A stretch of DNA of 64,000 bases from Streptomyces sp. ISL-98 (lineage in GTDB: Bacteria; Actinomycetota; Actinomycetes; Streptomycetales; Streptomycetaceae). This document shows, in pieces, positions 26,896 to 38,341 of the stretch. The position numbers and the translations under genes were made by a program. Within the stretch, counting starts at the first letter, position 1, and each line of letters opens with the position of its first letter. Where the stretch lies: assembly GCF_018614055.1 (NCBI RefSeq), contig NZ_JAGGPB010000012.1, positions 62,001-126,000 of the forward strand, in the 5' to 3' direction. The notes under the pieces were generated by a model. That model was not told where the DNA came from, did not search any database, and worked only from the letters and a program-made list of their open reading frames with translations.

Positions 26896-27016
26896 ACCGC
26901 CTGACCTGCGGCAGAGCATTGGTCCGTGGACCTACGCCCACGGGCTACAACGGCCCCCGAGAGTGTGGCCGACGGCCCGATGCCGTACGGGCACGGCTCC
27001 GGGCACCGTTGGCCGG

Positions 27017-27952
27017 GTGATCGAAGTCAACGAACTGACCAAGCGATACGGCGCAACCACCGCCGTGAACGGCCTGACCTTCACCGTGCGCCCCGGGCAC
27101 GTCACCGGGTTCCTGGGCCCCAACGGCGCCGGGAAGAGCACCACTTTGCGGCTGCTCCTCGGTCTGAACGACCCCACGGGCGGAACCGCCACCATCGACG
27201 GCCGCCCGTTCCGCGACCGCCCGCGCGGCCTGCGCCACGTCGGCGCGCTGCTCGACGCGGGCGATGTCCACGGCGGGCACACCGCGCGGGCTCACCTGTC
27301 CGCCCTGGCCCGCAGCAACCGCATCCCGCGCGGCCGGGTGGACGAGGTCCTGCGGGAGGTCGGTCTTGCCGAGGCGGGGCGGCGCCGCATCGGCGGGTTC
27401 TCCCTCGGCATGAGGCAGCGCCTCGGCATCGCCGCCGCGCTGCTCGGCGACCCACCGGTGCTGCTGTTCGACGAGCCGATCAACGGCCTTGATCCGGAAG
27501 GTGTGTTGTGGGTGCGGCGCCTGTTCCGCCGACTGGCCGCCGAGGGGCGTACGGTCTTCGTCTCCAGCCACCTGATGACTGAGATGGAGCACACCGCCGA
27601 CCATCTGGTCGTCATCGGCCGGGGCGAGCTGATCGCGGCGGAGAGCGTCACGGAGTTCGCGGCCCGCGGTACGCGTGCGAGCGTGACCGTGCGTACGCCG
27701 GAGAGCGCCGCGCTGACGGCCGTACTGAGGGCGGCAGGCGCATCCGTACAACCGGACGGACATCCGGACGGACATCCGGACCGCGGCGAGGCCCTCACGG
27801 TGACCGGCCTGACCGCGGCCCGTATCGGCGAACTCGCCCTCCACCACCGGATCCTGCTCCACGAACTGGCCACCCGCGCCTCCTCGCTGGAAGAGGCATT
27901 CATGGAACTCACCGCCGACAGCGTCGAACACCTCGCCGGAGAACCCCGATGA
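27017..27952 (+). CDS. ABC transporter ATP-binding protein
   Basis: A 311-residue ATPase of the CcmA/drug-export class: Walker A GPNGAGKST, signature GFSLGMRQRLGIAAALLG, Walker B VLLFDEPINGLDP, H-switch VSSHLMTEMEHTADH, and a C-terminal ~90-residue domain with the usual EEAFMELT. A short tandem repeat encodes PDGHPDGHPD near residue 253. It couples to the single permease encoded with a 4-nt overlap downstream. The neighbouring two-component system suggests induction by a membrane-perturbing compound. GTG at 27017 is chosen because the beta strand VIEVNELTKRYG begins there. Confidence 0.9.
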   Translation: MIEVNELTKRYGATTAVNGLTFTVRPGHVTGFLGPNGAGKSTTLRLLLGLNDPTGGTATIDGRPFRDRPRGLRHVGALLDAGDVHGGHTARAHLSALARSNRIPRGRVDEVLREVGLAEAGRRRIGGFSLGMRQRLGIAAALLGDPPVLLFDEPINGLDPEGVLWVRRLFRRLAAEGRTVFVSSHLMTEMEHTADHLVVIGRGELIAAESVTEFAARGTRASVTVRTPESAALTAVLRAAGASVQPDGHPDGHPDRGEALTVTGLTAARIGELALHHRILLHELATRASSLEEAFMELTADSVEHLAGEPR

Positions 27953-28776
27953 CCACACTGACCATTGAGCCCCGCGCCCGCTTCGCCGACCTCCTCGCAG
28001 CCGAGTGGATCAAGCTCTGGTCGCTGCGCTCGACCCCCTGGGCCTTCGCGGTCGGCGCGCTGATCGTCATCGGCATCAATGTGAACGCCGCCGTCGCCGA
28101 CCACAACAACTGGCCGGGCTACCCCGACGGCATCAAGGCCCTCTTCGTGCCCATCTGGGCCATGCGGGACGCTTACACGGCCGGGGCCTCCATGGTCCTC
28201 ATGCTCGCCGCGGGCAGTATCGGCGCGCTCACGATCGTCAGCGAGTACAGCACCGGACAGTTCCGTACGACCTTCGCGGCCGTCCCCGCCCGTGGCTCGG
28301 TGGTGGCCGCCAAGATGTCCGTTGTGACGGCGATCATGCTGGTGTACGGCGCTGTCCTCGCGGTGACGTCGTTCGGCGTGACCCAGGCGATCCTGTCCGG
28401 ACGGCACGTCGGCCTGCCCTTCGGCTACCCCGGCGCGCTGCGCGTCATGGCGGCGTCCGCCCTGCTCGCGCCGGTGTGCGCGCTGACGGGTATGGCTCTC
28501 GGCGCGGTCGTCCGGCACACCGCGGCCACCGTTGTCACGCTCACCTTCGTGCTCCTGGTGCTGCCGTCGCTCATCAACGCCCGCAACCACTTCTCGGCCA
28601 CCGTCCTGCACGCCCTGCCCCAAGGGGCGTGGGAGCAGCTGACCGAGGTCGGCGACCACTCCTTCATGCCGGACCGCCACCCGGCGACGATCACCGGGTC
28701 GTGGATGGTGTTCGCGGCCTGGGCACTCGTATCGGCAGTCGTCGCCATGGCCGTCGTACGCCGCCGCGACCTGTGA
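27949..28776 (+). CDS. ABC-2 type exporter permease
   Basis: A 275-residue membrane protein with six predicted helices: the first around WAFAVGALIVIGINV, then GASMVLMLAAGSIGALTIVSEYSTG (the conserved E-Y-S-T-G of ABC-2 permeases), AKMSVVTAIMLVYGAVLAV, ALLAPVCALTGMALGAVV, TVVTLTFVLLVLPSL and a last near SWMVFAAWALVSAVVAM. The ATGA overlap with the ATPase gene indicates coupled translation. A homodimer with the ATPase would export an unknown small molecule or peptide. Confidence 0.88.
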   Translation: MTTLTIEPRARFADLLAAEWIKLWSLRSTPWAFAVGALIVIGINVNAAVADHNNWPGYPDGIKALFVPIWAMRDAYTAGASMVLMLAAGSIGALTIVSEYSTGQFRTTFAAVPARGSVVAAKMSVVTAIMLVYGAVLAVTSFGVTQAILSGRHVGLPFGYPGALRVMAASALLAPVCALTGMALGAVVRHTAATVVTLTFVLLVLPSLINARNHFSATVLHALPQGAWEQLTEVGDHSFMPDRHPATITGSWMVFAAWALVSAVVAMAVVRRRDL

Positions 28777-28819
28777 ACACACCGGCCCGGCGGCGCCCGA
28801 TCCGCAGAATTCCCGGGGT

Positions 28820-29335
28820 CTAGATACCGAACGGTGCGGCGTAGCGGACGGTGCCGCTGGGCAGCGGGTGGCCGGCGTCGAGGGCGAGGGCCATCATGGC
28901 CTCGTCCGGGACGTCGACGGTGAGGCCGATGCCGTGGGCGGAGGCGCGGGTGAAGCCGAACCGCGGGTAGTACGCCGGGTGTCCGAGGACGGTGACGAAG
29001 TGTTCGCCCATGTCCTTGGCGGCCTGGAGGGCGGTGCGGATGGCGGCGGAGCCGGCGCCGGTCCTCTGGTACTCGGGGAGTACGGAGACGGGGGCGAGGC
29101 ACAGCGCAGGGGTGTCGTCGATGTGACAGCGGGTCAGCAGCGCGTGGCCGACGAGCTTGCCGTCCTGGTCGGTGGCGACGATGGACAGTCCGTCGATCCA
29201 GGAGCTGTCGGTACGCAAAGCGTCGACGAGATCGGCTTCCAGCGCGGTCTCGAAGGCCGCCAGGACGATCTCGCGGACGGCGGAGACGTCGGCGCTGGTC
29301 TCGGCGCGCGTGTTCCAGTGGGTGCGAGTGCTCAT
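28820..29335 (-). CDS. GNAT family N-acetyltransferase
   Basis: A 171-residue acetyltransferase resembling the YhbS type: an N-terminal strand, central VGHALLTRCHI, LCLAPVSVLPEYQRTGAGSAAIRTALQAA (acetyl-CoA pyrophosphate loop Q/R-x-x-G-x-G/A as QRTGAGSA), then VLGHPAYYPRFGFTRA, diagnostic of that group. The substrate is unknown. An IS110-family element sits about 45 bp upstream of its start, so its native promoter may have been displaced. Confidence 0.85.
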   Translation of the reverse strand: MSTRTHWNTRAETSADVSAVREIVLAAFETALEADLVDALRTDSSWIDGLSIVATDQDGKLVGHALLTRCHIDDTPALCLAPVSVLPEYQRTGAGSAAIRTALQAAKDMGEHFVTVLGHPAYYPRFGFTRASAHGIGLTVDVPDEAMMALALDAGHPLPSGTVRYAAPFGI

Positions 29336-29433
29336 GATGGGATGCAGATTAGCGGTGGGGGGGGTATCACTACCGGTTGTGACTGATTCCCAATCATGTT
29401 TGTCAAGGGTGCGAGTGACACAGGGTGAGGGTG

Positions 29434-30648
29434 TTATGCCGTGGCGAGGTTGGGGTGGGGCGGCTCGGTGGTGAAGGTGCGGTGGTCGCGGATGAGGGCC
29501 CATAGGACGTCGAGCCGGCGGCGGGCGAGGGCGAGGATCGCCTGTTTGTGGTTCTTTCCCTCGGCTCTCTTGCGGTCGTAGAACGTCTTCGACGTGGGGC
29601 AGAAGCGGGCGGCGATCTGGGCGGAGAGGTAGAAGACGCGCAGGAGCCGACGGTGGTAGCGATGTGGCCGCCGCATGTTGCCGCTGATACGCCCCGAATC
29701 CCGTGGGACGGGTGCGAGGCCGGCGACTCCGGCAAGTCGGCCCGCGCTGCCGAAGGCGTCCATGTCTCCGCCGGTGCAGGCGATGAACTCCGCACCCAGC
29801 AACGGGCCCATGCCGGGCATGCTGAGTAGCACTTCCGCGTCGCGATGCTCTCGGAACCGGGCCGCGATCTGTGCATCGATGGCGGCGATCTCTTGGTCCA
29901 GGGCCAGGACCGACCGGGCCAGGGTGTTGACCACGGCGGCGGCTGTGCTCTCCCCGGCCACGGCGGTGTGCTGGGCCTGCGCCGCGGCGACGGCCGCATC
30001 GGCCATCGCCTGGGCGCCACGGACTTTGCGATTCTTCAACCAGGTCGCGAGCCGGCTCGGGCCGACCCGGCGCAGGCCGGCCGGGGTCTGGTAGCCGGTC
30101 AGCAGGACGAGTGCCGCTTGGGAGGCTGCGTAGTCGAAGGCCCGTTCCAGGGCCGGGAAGTACTCCAGCAACTGGGCTCGCAGTCGGTTGATGGCGCGGG
30201 TTCTGTCGGCAGCGAGGTCGTAGCGTCGGGCGGTGAGGATCTTCAGGTCCACCGCGATCTCGTCCCACTCCTGCAAGGGCTGCAGGTCCCGGCGCATCCG
30301 TGCCTGATCGGCAATGACGTAGGCGTCCTTCGCATCGGTCTTGCCGTCGCCGCGGTAGCCACGGGAGGCGTGGTGGACGGTTCGGCCAGGGATGTAGAGC
30401 AGCCGCTGACCGTGGCTGGTCAGCAGAGCGATCAGCAGCGCGCCCCCGCCGGCGTTCAGGTCGACGGCCCAGGTGACCGGGCTGTCCTCAGCCAGTGCGA
30501 GGACGTCGCCTATCAGTTCCAACAGCTCGGGCTCATTGTTGGGGACCCGGCGCCGCCGGCGCGAGAGCACCTTCGTTCCGTCCGTGTCGATCACCGTGCA
30601 GTGGTGCGCGGCCTTGCCCGCGTCCGTCCCCGCCCAGAGCTCGGGCAC
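29434..30648 (-). CDS. IS110-family transposase (DEDD/serine recombinase)
   Basis: A 404-residue transposase. The N-terminal RuvC-like DEDD domain shows WAGTDAGKAAHHC, WAVDLNAGG and KTDAKDAYVIADQAR. The C-terminal transposase_20 domain has LLSMPGMGPLLGAEFIACTGG and GLAPVPRDSGRISG with the nucleophilic serine, then RVFYLSAQIAARF and a closing helical tail. It is full length and appears intact. Members of this family are guided by a bridge RNA made from the element's own non-coding end. GTG start with GGGAGG upstream. Confidence 0.95.
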   Translation of the reverse strand: MPELWAGTDAGKAAHHCTVIDTDGTKVLSRRRRRVPNNEPELLELIGDVLALAEDSPVTWAVDLNAGGGALLIALLTSHGQRLLYIPGRTVHHASRGYRGDGKTDAKDAYVIADQARMRRDLQPLQEWDEIAVDLKILTARRYDLAADRTRAINRLRAQLLEYFPALERAFDYAASQAALVLLTGYQTPAGLRRVGPSRLATWLKNRKVRGAQAMADAAVAAAQAQHTAVAGESTAAAVVNTLARSVLALDQEIAAIDAQIAARFREHRDAEVLLSMPGMGPLLGAEFIACTGGDMDAFGSAGRLAGVAGLAPVPRDSGRISGNMRRPHRYHRRLLRVFYLSAQIAARFCPTSKTFYDRKRAEGKNHKQAILALARRRLDVLWALIRDHRTFTTEPPHPNLATA

Positions 30649-30782
30649 CCGAGCCTCCCTCGTCGATCGGTTGACTGGTCCCTGCAGACGACCACGCCGA
30701 CGTGTCCTTACGAAGCGATCTCTGTTCGCTCATCCCAATGAGTGGCCGTGTCGTCGCGGGGCACTGGGCGGCCAATCAGTCA
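30649..30782 (-). ncRNA. Candidate bridge-RNA region of the IS110 element
   Basis: The 134 nt upstream of the transposase carry no ORF and lie inside the proposed element ends. This is where IS110-subgroup elements encode their bridge RNA. I have not derived a fold or the guide loops, so this is positional inference only. Confidence 0.3.
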
Positions 30783-30880
30783 AAGCCACAACCACGGCAT
30801 GAGCGCTGTAAAGCCACACCCAGGCCCCTGGGTCTCCCGATCGTACGAAGGACCGGAATCAACCCGCCAACAAGGTAAGG

Positions 30881-30917
30881 AGCGCTGTAGCTGGCCGGGC
30901 CGGCCAACTACAGCGCT
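30881..30917 (-). terminator. gap terminator hairpin
   Basis: AGCGCTGTAGCTGGCC (30881-30896) and GGCCAACTACAGCGCT (30902-30917) form a 16-bp stem with one G-T wobble around a 5-nt loop, 29 nt after the gap stop codon. A copy of one arm, ATGAGCGCTGTA, recurs at 30799-30810. Otherwise 30783-30945 holds nothing I recognise. Confidence 0.75.
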
Positions 30918-30945
30918 CATCGCGAAGTCAGGGGGTCCGCCGAGA

Positions 30946-32400
30946 TCAGACCGCCGGGGCCGGGTAGGTCGGGTACTCCACCCCGGATACGTGCTGGACG
31001 ACGCGGATGACCTGGCAGGAGTAGCCGAACTCGTTGTCGTACCAGAGGTAGAGGATCGCGTTGTCGCCCTCGACCTTGGTGGCGCCGGCGTCGACGATCG
31101 AGGCGTGGCGCGAGCCGATGAAGTCGCTCGAGACCGCGTCGGGTGCCGTGGTGAAGTCGATCTGGCGCTTGAGCGGCGAGGTCAGCGACACGTCGCGAAG
31201 GTAGTCGAGGACCTCCTCGCGGTTGGTCTCGCGCGCGAGCTGCAGGTTGAGGATCGCGATCGAGACGTCCGGCACCGGAACGCGGATCGAGCTGCCGGTG
31301 ATCTTTGCCTTGAGGTCGGGCAGCGCCTTGGCGACGGCGGAGGCAGCACCGGTCTCGGTGATGACCATGTTGAGCGCTGCCGAGCGGCCGCGGCGGTCGG
31401 CACCGTGGTAGTTGTCCAGCAGGTTCTGGTCGTTGGTGAACGAGTGGACGGTCTCCACGTGGCCGCGCAGGACGCCGTACTCGTCCGCCATCGCCTTCAG
31501 CGGCGGGGCGATCGCGTTGGTGGTGCAGGACGCGCAGGACAGGATCTGCTCGTCCGGCTTGATCGTGTCGTGATTGACGCCGTGCACGATGTTGGGGACG
31601 TCACCCTTGCCCGGCGCGGTCAGGACGACCTTGTCGATGCCGGGGCGCAGGTGCTTCGACAGGCCCGCGCGGTCGCGCCACTTGCCGGTGTTGTCGATGA
31701 GGATGGCGTCCTTGATGCCGTACGCCGTGTAGTCGACCTCCGACGGGTCGCCGGCGTGGATCACCTTGATCTCGTTGCCGTTGGCGATGATGGTGCCGTT
31801 CGCCTCGTCAACGGTGATCGTGCCCTGGAACTGGCCGTGGATGGAGTCGCGGCGCAGCAGCGAGGCGCGCTTGACGAGATCCTCGGCGGCCCGGCCGCCG
31901 CCCGGGCGGACGACGATGGCGCGCAGCCGCAGGCCGTTGCCGGAGCCGGCCTTCTCGATGAGCAGGCGGGCGACGAGGCGGCCGATGCGGCCGAACCCGT
32001 AGAGGACGACGTCGCGCGGCTCGCGGCGCTCGATCTTGTTGGCACCCGTGGCGCCGACGACGGCCCCGGCGGTGAACTCCTCCACCGAAAGACCGCGGTC
32101 GTCGGTCTTGTACGTCGCGGCGAGCATGCCGATGTCGATCTGGGACGGACCGAGATCGAGCGTGGTGAGGGCCTGCAGGAACGGCAGCGTCTCGGTGACC
32201 GAGAGCTCCTCACCGGCGATCTGCCGGGCGAATCGGTGGGTCTTGAGGATGCTGACCACCGACTTGTTCACCAAGGAGCGGCTGTGAAGCAGGACGGTGA
32301 CGTCCCGCTCCCGGTGCAGCTTCCCGATGATCGGGATCATCGACTCCGCGATCTCCTCGCGGGTCTTCCAGTTGGTGAACGAGTCATCATTGACAGTCAC
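30946..32400 (-). CDS. gap: Glyceraldehyde-3-phosphate dehydrogenase, long form
   Basis: A 484-residue GAPDH. Residues 1-130 are an N-terminal helical extension absent from ordinary ~335-residue enzymes. The NAD(P)-binding fold begins at VVLYGFGRIGRLVARLL (135-147). The catalytic Cys is C292 in SCASCTTNAIAP and the His is H319 in ETVHSFTNDQ; the C-terminus has WYDNEFGYSCQV. Long GAPDHs of this kind occur in Streptomyces alongside a canonical gap and are often thought to work in gluconeogenesis or with NADP; the direction here is not shown. The GTG start is preceded by GAAAG. It is divergent from argC across 150 bp. Confidence 0.9.
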   Translation of the reverse strand: MTVNDDSFTNWKTREEIAESMIPIIGKLHRERDVTVLLHSRSLVNKSVVSILKTHRFARQIAGEELSVTETLPFLQALTTLDLGPSQIDIGMLAATYKTDDRGLSVEEFTAGAVVGATGANKIERREPRDVVLYGFGRIGRLVARLLIEKAGSGNGLRLRAIVVRPGGGRAAEDLVKRASLLRRDSIHGQFQGTITVDEANGTIIANGNEIKVIHAGDPSEVDYTAYGIKDAILIDNTGKWRDRAGLSKHLRPGIDKVVLTAPGKGDVPNIVHGVNHDTIKPDEQILSCASCTTNAIAPPLKAMADEYGVLRGHVETVHSFTNDQNLLDNYHGADRRGRSAALNMVITETGAASAVAKALPDLKAKITGSSIRVPVPDVSIAILNLQLARETNREEVLDYLRDVSLTSPLKRQIDFTTAPDAVSSDFIGSRHASIVDAGATKVEGDNAILYLWYDNEFGYSCQVIRVVQHVSGVEYPTYPAPAV

Positions 32401-32495
32401 AGGTTTATCTTTCGAGCTAGGCGGCGCTCATATGCTAACCCCCCGCCATTTTGATCGTTCATACGGTGTCACTTGCGTGAACCGCCCCTTGATGT

Positions 32496-33691
<1,196 letters not shown>

Positions 33692-33695
<4 letters not shown>

Positions 33696-34861
33696 GCGTC
33701 ACGGCAGCAAAAGGATTCACCGCGGCGGGCATCGCCGCGGGGATCAAGGACAGCGGTAACCCCGACCTGGCCCTCGTGGTCAACAACGGGCCCCGTCTGG
33801 CCGCCGCGGGCGTCTTCACCTCCAACCGTGTGAAGGCCGCCCCGGTCCTCTGGTCCGAGCAGGTCGTCAAGGGTGGTCGGATCTCCGCCGTCGTGCTCAA
33901 CTCCGGTGGCGCCAACGCCTGTACGGGCCCGAAGGGCTTCCAGGACACACACGCGACGGCTGAGAAGGCCGCCCAGGTTTTGAACAAGGGGGGCCTGGAG
34001 GGGCACAGTGCCGGCGAGATCGCCATCGCCTCCACCGGCCTCATCGGCATCAACCTCCCCATGGACAAGCTCCTCCCCGGCATCGAGAAGGCCGCCACCG
34101 AGCTCTCCGCTCACGGCGGTGAGAAGGCCGCCATCGCCATCAAGACCACCGACACCGTGCACAAGACGGCGGTCGCGGGCGGCGAAGGATGGACCGTCGG
34201 CGGCATGGCCAAGGGCGCGGGCATGCTCGCACCCGGCCTTGCCACGATGCTCGTCGTGCTGACCACCGACGCCGACGTCGAGGCCGACGGACTTGACACG
34301 GCGCTGCGCGACGCCACCCGTCAGACGTTCGACCGCGTCGACTCCGACGGCTGCATGTCGACCAACGACACCGTGCTGCTGCTCGCCTCCGGCGCGTCGG
34401 ACGTGACGCCCGGCTACGACGAGTTCGCCGCGGCCGTACGCACCGTCTGCGACGACCTCGCCCGCCAGCTCATCGGCGACGCCGAGGGGGCCAGCAAGGA
34501 CATCCGGATCGAGGTCATCAACGCCGCGACCGAGGACGACGCCGTCGAGGTGGGCCGCTCCATCGCCCGTAACAACCTCCTCAAGTGCGCCATCCACGGC
34601 GAGGACCCCAACTGGGGCCGTGTCCTCTCCGCGATCGGCACCACGCAGGCCGCGTTCGACCCCGACAAGCTCAACGTCGCCATCAACGGCATCTGGGTCT
34701 GCAAGAACGGCTGTGTCGGCGAGGACCGCGACCTCGTCGACATGCGCTACCGCGAGGTCAAGATCACCGCAGACCTCGCCGAAGGCACCGAGTCGGCCGT
34801 CATCTGGGCCAACGACCTCACCGCCGATTACGTCCACGAGAACAGCGCGTACAGCTCATGA
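33692..34861 (+). CDS. argJ: Bifunctional ornithine acetyltransferase/N-acetylglutamate synthase
   Basis: Transfers acetyl from N-acetylornithine to glutamate, making the linear pathway cyclic. The 389-residue precursor self-cleaves at the conserved [14 protein letters not shown]; the alpha chain should end at A184 and the nucleophile be T185. [10 protein letters not shown] near residue 70 and the late NGIWVCKNG are typical. Whether it also uses acetyl-CoA (true bifunctionality) is not visible in the sequence. Translationally coupled to the small upstream ORF and to argB (ATGA). Confidence 0.97.
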
Positions 34862-35759
34862 GCACTCGTAAGCACACCGCACTGCCCAAGGCGCAGATCC
34901 TCGTCGAGGCGTTGCCGTGGCTCACCCGCCACCACGGCCGTACCGTCGTCATCAAGTTCGGCGGCAACGCCATGATCGACGAGGACCTCAAGGCCGCCTT
35001 CGCCCAGGATGTCGTCTTCCTGCGCCACGCCGGCCTCAAGCCGGTCGTCGTGCACGGCGGCGGGCCGCAGATCAGCGCGCAGCTCGACCGGCACGGCCTG
35101 GTCAGCGAGTTCAAGGCGGGGCTGCGGGTCACCACGCCCGAGGCCATGGACGTCGTACGCATGGTCCTGGCCGGGCAGGTGCAGCGCGAGCTCGTCGGGC
35201 TGCTCAACCAGCACGGGCCCCTCGCAGTCGGCATGACCGGCGAGGACGCGCACACCATCACTGCCACCCAGCACTTCCCGCAGATCGACGGCGAGTCCGT
35301 CGACATCGGGCGGGTCGGCGAGATCACCGAGATCGACACCGGCGCGATCCAGGCGCTGCTCGACGACGGCCGCATCCCGGTCGTCTCCTCCATCGCCCGC
35401 AGCGCCGACGACCACCACGTCTACAACGTCAACGCCGACACGGCAGCGGCCGCGCTCGCCGCCGCGCTCGGAGCGGAAACGCTGATGGTGCTCACCGACG
35501 TCGAGGGTCTCTACGAGGACTGGCCCAACAGCGACGAAGTGATCAGCAGGCTCACCGCGAAGGAGCTGGAGAAGCTGCTGCCCGACCTCTCCAGCGGCAT
35601 GGTCCCCAAGATGGAGGGCTGCCTGCACGCCGTACGCAACGGGGTCAACACCGCCCGCGTCATCGACGGCCGTGTCCAGCACTCGATCCTGCTGGAGATC
35701 TTCACCGACGAGGGCATCGGCACGATGGTCGTGCCCGACGAGCACGAAGGGGGAGCGAA

Positions 35760-35763
<4 letters not shown>
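34858..35763 (+). CDS. argB: Acetylglutamate kinase
   Basis: Phosphorylates N-acetylglutamate and is the usual target of arginine feedback inhibition. A 301-residue amino acid kinase fold with [22 protein letters not shown], the N-acetylglutamate-binding loop near [13 protein letters not shown] and [16 protein letters not shown]. The N-terminal helix ([19 protein letters not shown]) marks the arginine-sensitive hexameric type. ATG overlaps the argJ stop by 4 nt. Confidence 0.97.
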
Positions 35764-36967
<1,204 letters not shown>

Positions 36968-36971
<4 letters not shown>

Positions 36972-37519
36972 CACCGATGACCGAGGCGCAGGCGCAGGAC
37001 CACGAGCACGGCGGCCCTGCCGTACCGCAGACCCGCACCGCCAGGCACCGCCGGATCGTGGACATCCTGAACCGGCAGCCGGTGCGCTCGCAGAGCCAGC
37101 TGGCGAAGCTCCTCGCCGACGACGGGCTGAGCGTCACCCAGGCGACGCTCTCCCGAGACCTCGACGAGCTGGGCGCGGTGAAGATCCGCAACACGGGCGG
37201 CGAGCTGATCTACGCCGTCCCGAGCGAGGGCGGCTACCGCACCCCGCACGCGCCGCTCGGCGAGTCCGCCAAGGAGGAGCGCATGCGGCGCCTCTCCGGC
37301 GAGCTGCTGATCTCCGCGGAGGCCTCGGCGAACCTCGTTGTCCTGCGTACGCCGCCGGGGGCCGCGCAGTTCCTGGCCTCGGCCATCGACCAGGCGGAGC
37401 TGAACGCGGTCCTCGGCACGATCGCGGGCGACGACACGCTGCTCCTGATCAGCCGCGACCCGGCGGGCGGCCAGGCGCTGGCCGACCACCTCCTGCGCCT
37501 GGCCCAGAACGACCGCTAG
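36968..37519 (+). CDS. argR: Arginine repressor
   Basis: A 183-residue hexameric repressor that binds ARG boxes when loaded with L-arginine. The N-terminal winged helix is [47 protein letters not shown]. The C-terminal oligomerisation/arginine-binding domain has [15 protein letters not shown] with the arginine-contacting GDD. Boxes before argC and argG are its likely targets. The first ATG overlaps argD's stop; a second ATG at 36977 is possible. Confidence 0.97.
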
Positions 37520-37523
37520 CCCG

Positions 37524-37559
37524 CCTGCGGCCACGGGCTGAATGCAGCCCGTCCGCAGG
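37524..37559. terminator. Bidirectional terminator after argR
   Basis: CCTGCGGCCACGGGCTG and CAGCCCGTCCGCAGG pair over about 15 bp (one bulged base pair position) around AATG, midway between the convergent argR and L,D-transpeptidase-like stop codons. It marks the end of argCJBDR. Confidence 0.75.
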
Positions 37560-37570
37560 TGGCCAGCGGG

Positions 37571-38293
37571 TCAGTAACGGGTGATCGCGACCGGCCCCGA
37601 CCGCGTCCCGATCGCGATGTGCGGATCGCGGTCCGGATCCGCCCACGCCAGGATCCGGGCCATCGCCGGCGCCGGCACGGACACGCAGCCCGCGGTAGAC
37701 CCGGGCCCATTGACGTGCAGGAAGATGCCCGCGCCCCGCCCCCGCACAGGCCGGTCGTAGTTGAACCCGATGACCATCGCCCAGGCGTACTGCTCTCCGT
37801 ACGAGATGAGCCGTTCCGACTCACTCGCCAGGCAGTCGTCCGGCAGCCCCTCGGCCCACCGGTTGTACAGGTGCGAGCGATTGTCCTGGCACCACCACGA
37901 CTTGTCGGTCACCCGGCGGTACGCCATCTCGGTCCCGGCCGGCGCCGGCTTGATCCCGAAGGCGTACGGCAGGTCGTAGAGCCCGGTGGGCGTCGTGTTC
38001 GTGCCTTGCTCGCGCGCGCTGCCCGCCACGAGCCCCTTCGAGCCGAACCTCGCCTCGGAGGACCCGACGGCGACCCACCGCCCGTACCGCCGACCGCCCC
38101 GCCGCTCCCACCACGTCACCCGCCCCGTGCTGGAGCCGGTGCGCGGAGCCTCGGCCGTGATCAGCTGGGTGCCGCCGCCCGTGTCGGCCATCCGCTCGGG
38201 CAACAACTCGTCGCAGCCGGGCGCGGCGGCGACGGAACAGACGGACAGGAACGCGGCACCCAGTGCGAGAGCCGCTGTACGCACGATTCGCAT
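37571..38293 (-). CDS. Secreted L,D-transpeptidase (YkuD) family protein
   Basis: A 240-residue exported protein: signal peptide ~1-24 (ALALGAAFLSVCSVAAA). The YkuD-like catalytic region follows, with the conserved GIFLHVNGPGSTAGCVSVP supplying the His and the nucleophilic Cys. Family members cross-link or modify peptidoglycan, or attach proteins to it. The region before the motif is long and Trp/Arg-rich (RVTWWERRGGRRYGRWVAVG), a variant common in Streptomyces. It is not co-directional with arg genes and starts the accessory block between argR and argG. Confidence 0.8.
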   Translation of the reverse strand: MRIVRTAALALGAAFLSVCSVAAAPGCDELLPERMADTGGGTQLITAEAPRTGSSTGRVTWWERRGGRRYGRWVAVGSSEARFGSKGLVAGSAREQGTNTTPTGLYDLPYAFGIKPAPAGTEMAYRRVTDKSWWCQDNRSHLYNRWAEGLPDDCLASESERLISYGEQYAWAMVIGFNYDRPVRGRGAGIFLHVNGPGSTAGCVSVPAPAMARILAWADPDRDPHIAIGTRSGPVAITRY

Positions 38294-38341
38294 GCGGCGA
38301 CCGTAAACGGCCGACGACGGCCTCCTAAACCGCCGTTCGGC

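Larger units (their letters stand above)
29380..30782 (-). mobile_element. IS110-family insertion sequence
   Basis: About 1.4 kb bounded by TGACTGATT (29380-29388) and its exact reverse complement AATCAGTCA (30774-30782), enclosing one transposase gene. IS110 elements lack long terminal repeats and do not reliably make target duplications, so these 9-bp inverted repeats are proposed, not proven, ends. The non-coding flank is longer upstream of the transposase (about 134 nt) than downstream (54 nt), which fits the IS110 rather than the IS1111 subgroup. The element lies between the GNAT and gap genes. Confidence 0.7.

Noticed and set aside
27760..27785. CGGACGGACATC tandem repeat as a possible CRISPR-like or regulatory repeat
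   Set aside because: Only about two in-frame units inside the ABC ATPase gene; a simple codon-level slippage repeat.
29401..29406. TTGACA at the IS110 end pointing at the GNAT gene, possible hybrid promoter
   Set aside because: No acceptable -10 hexamer lies 16-19 bp downstream in the flank.
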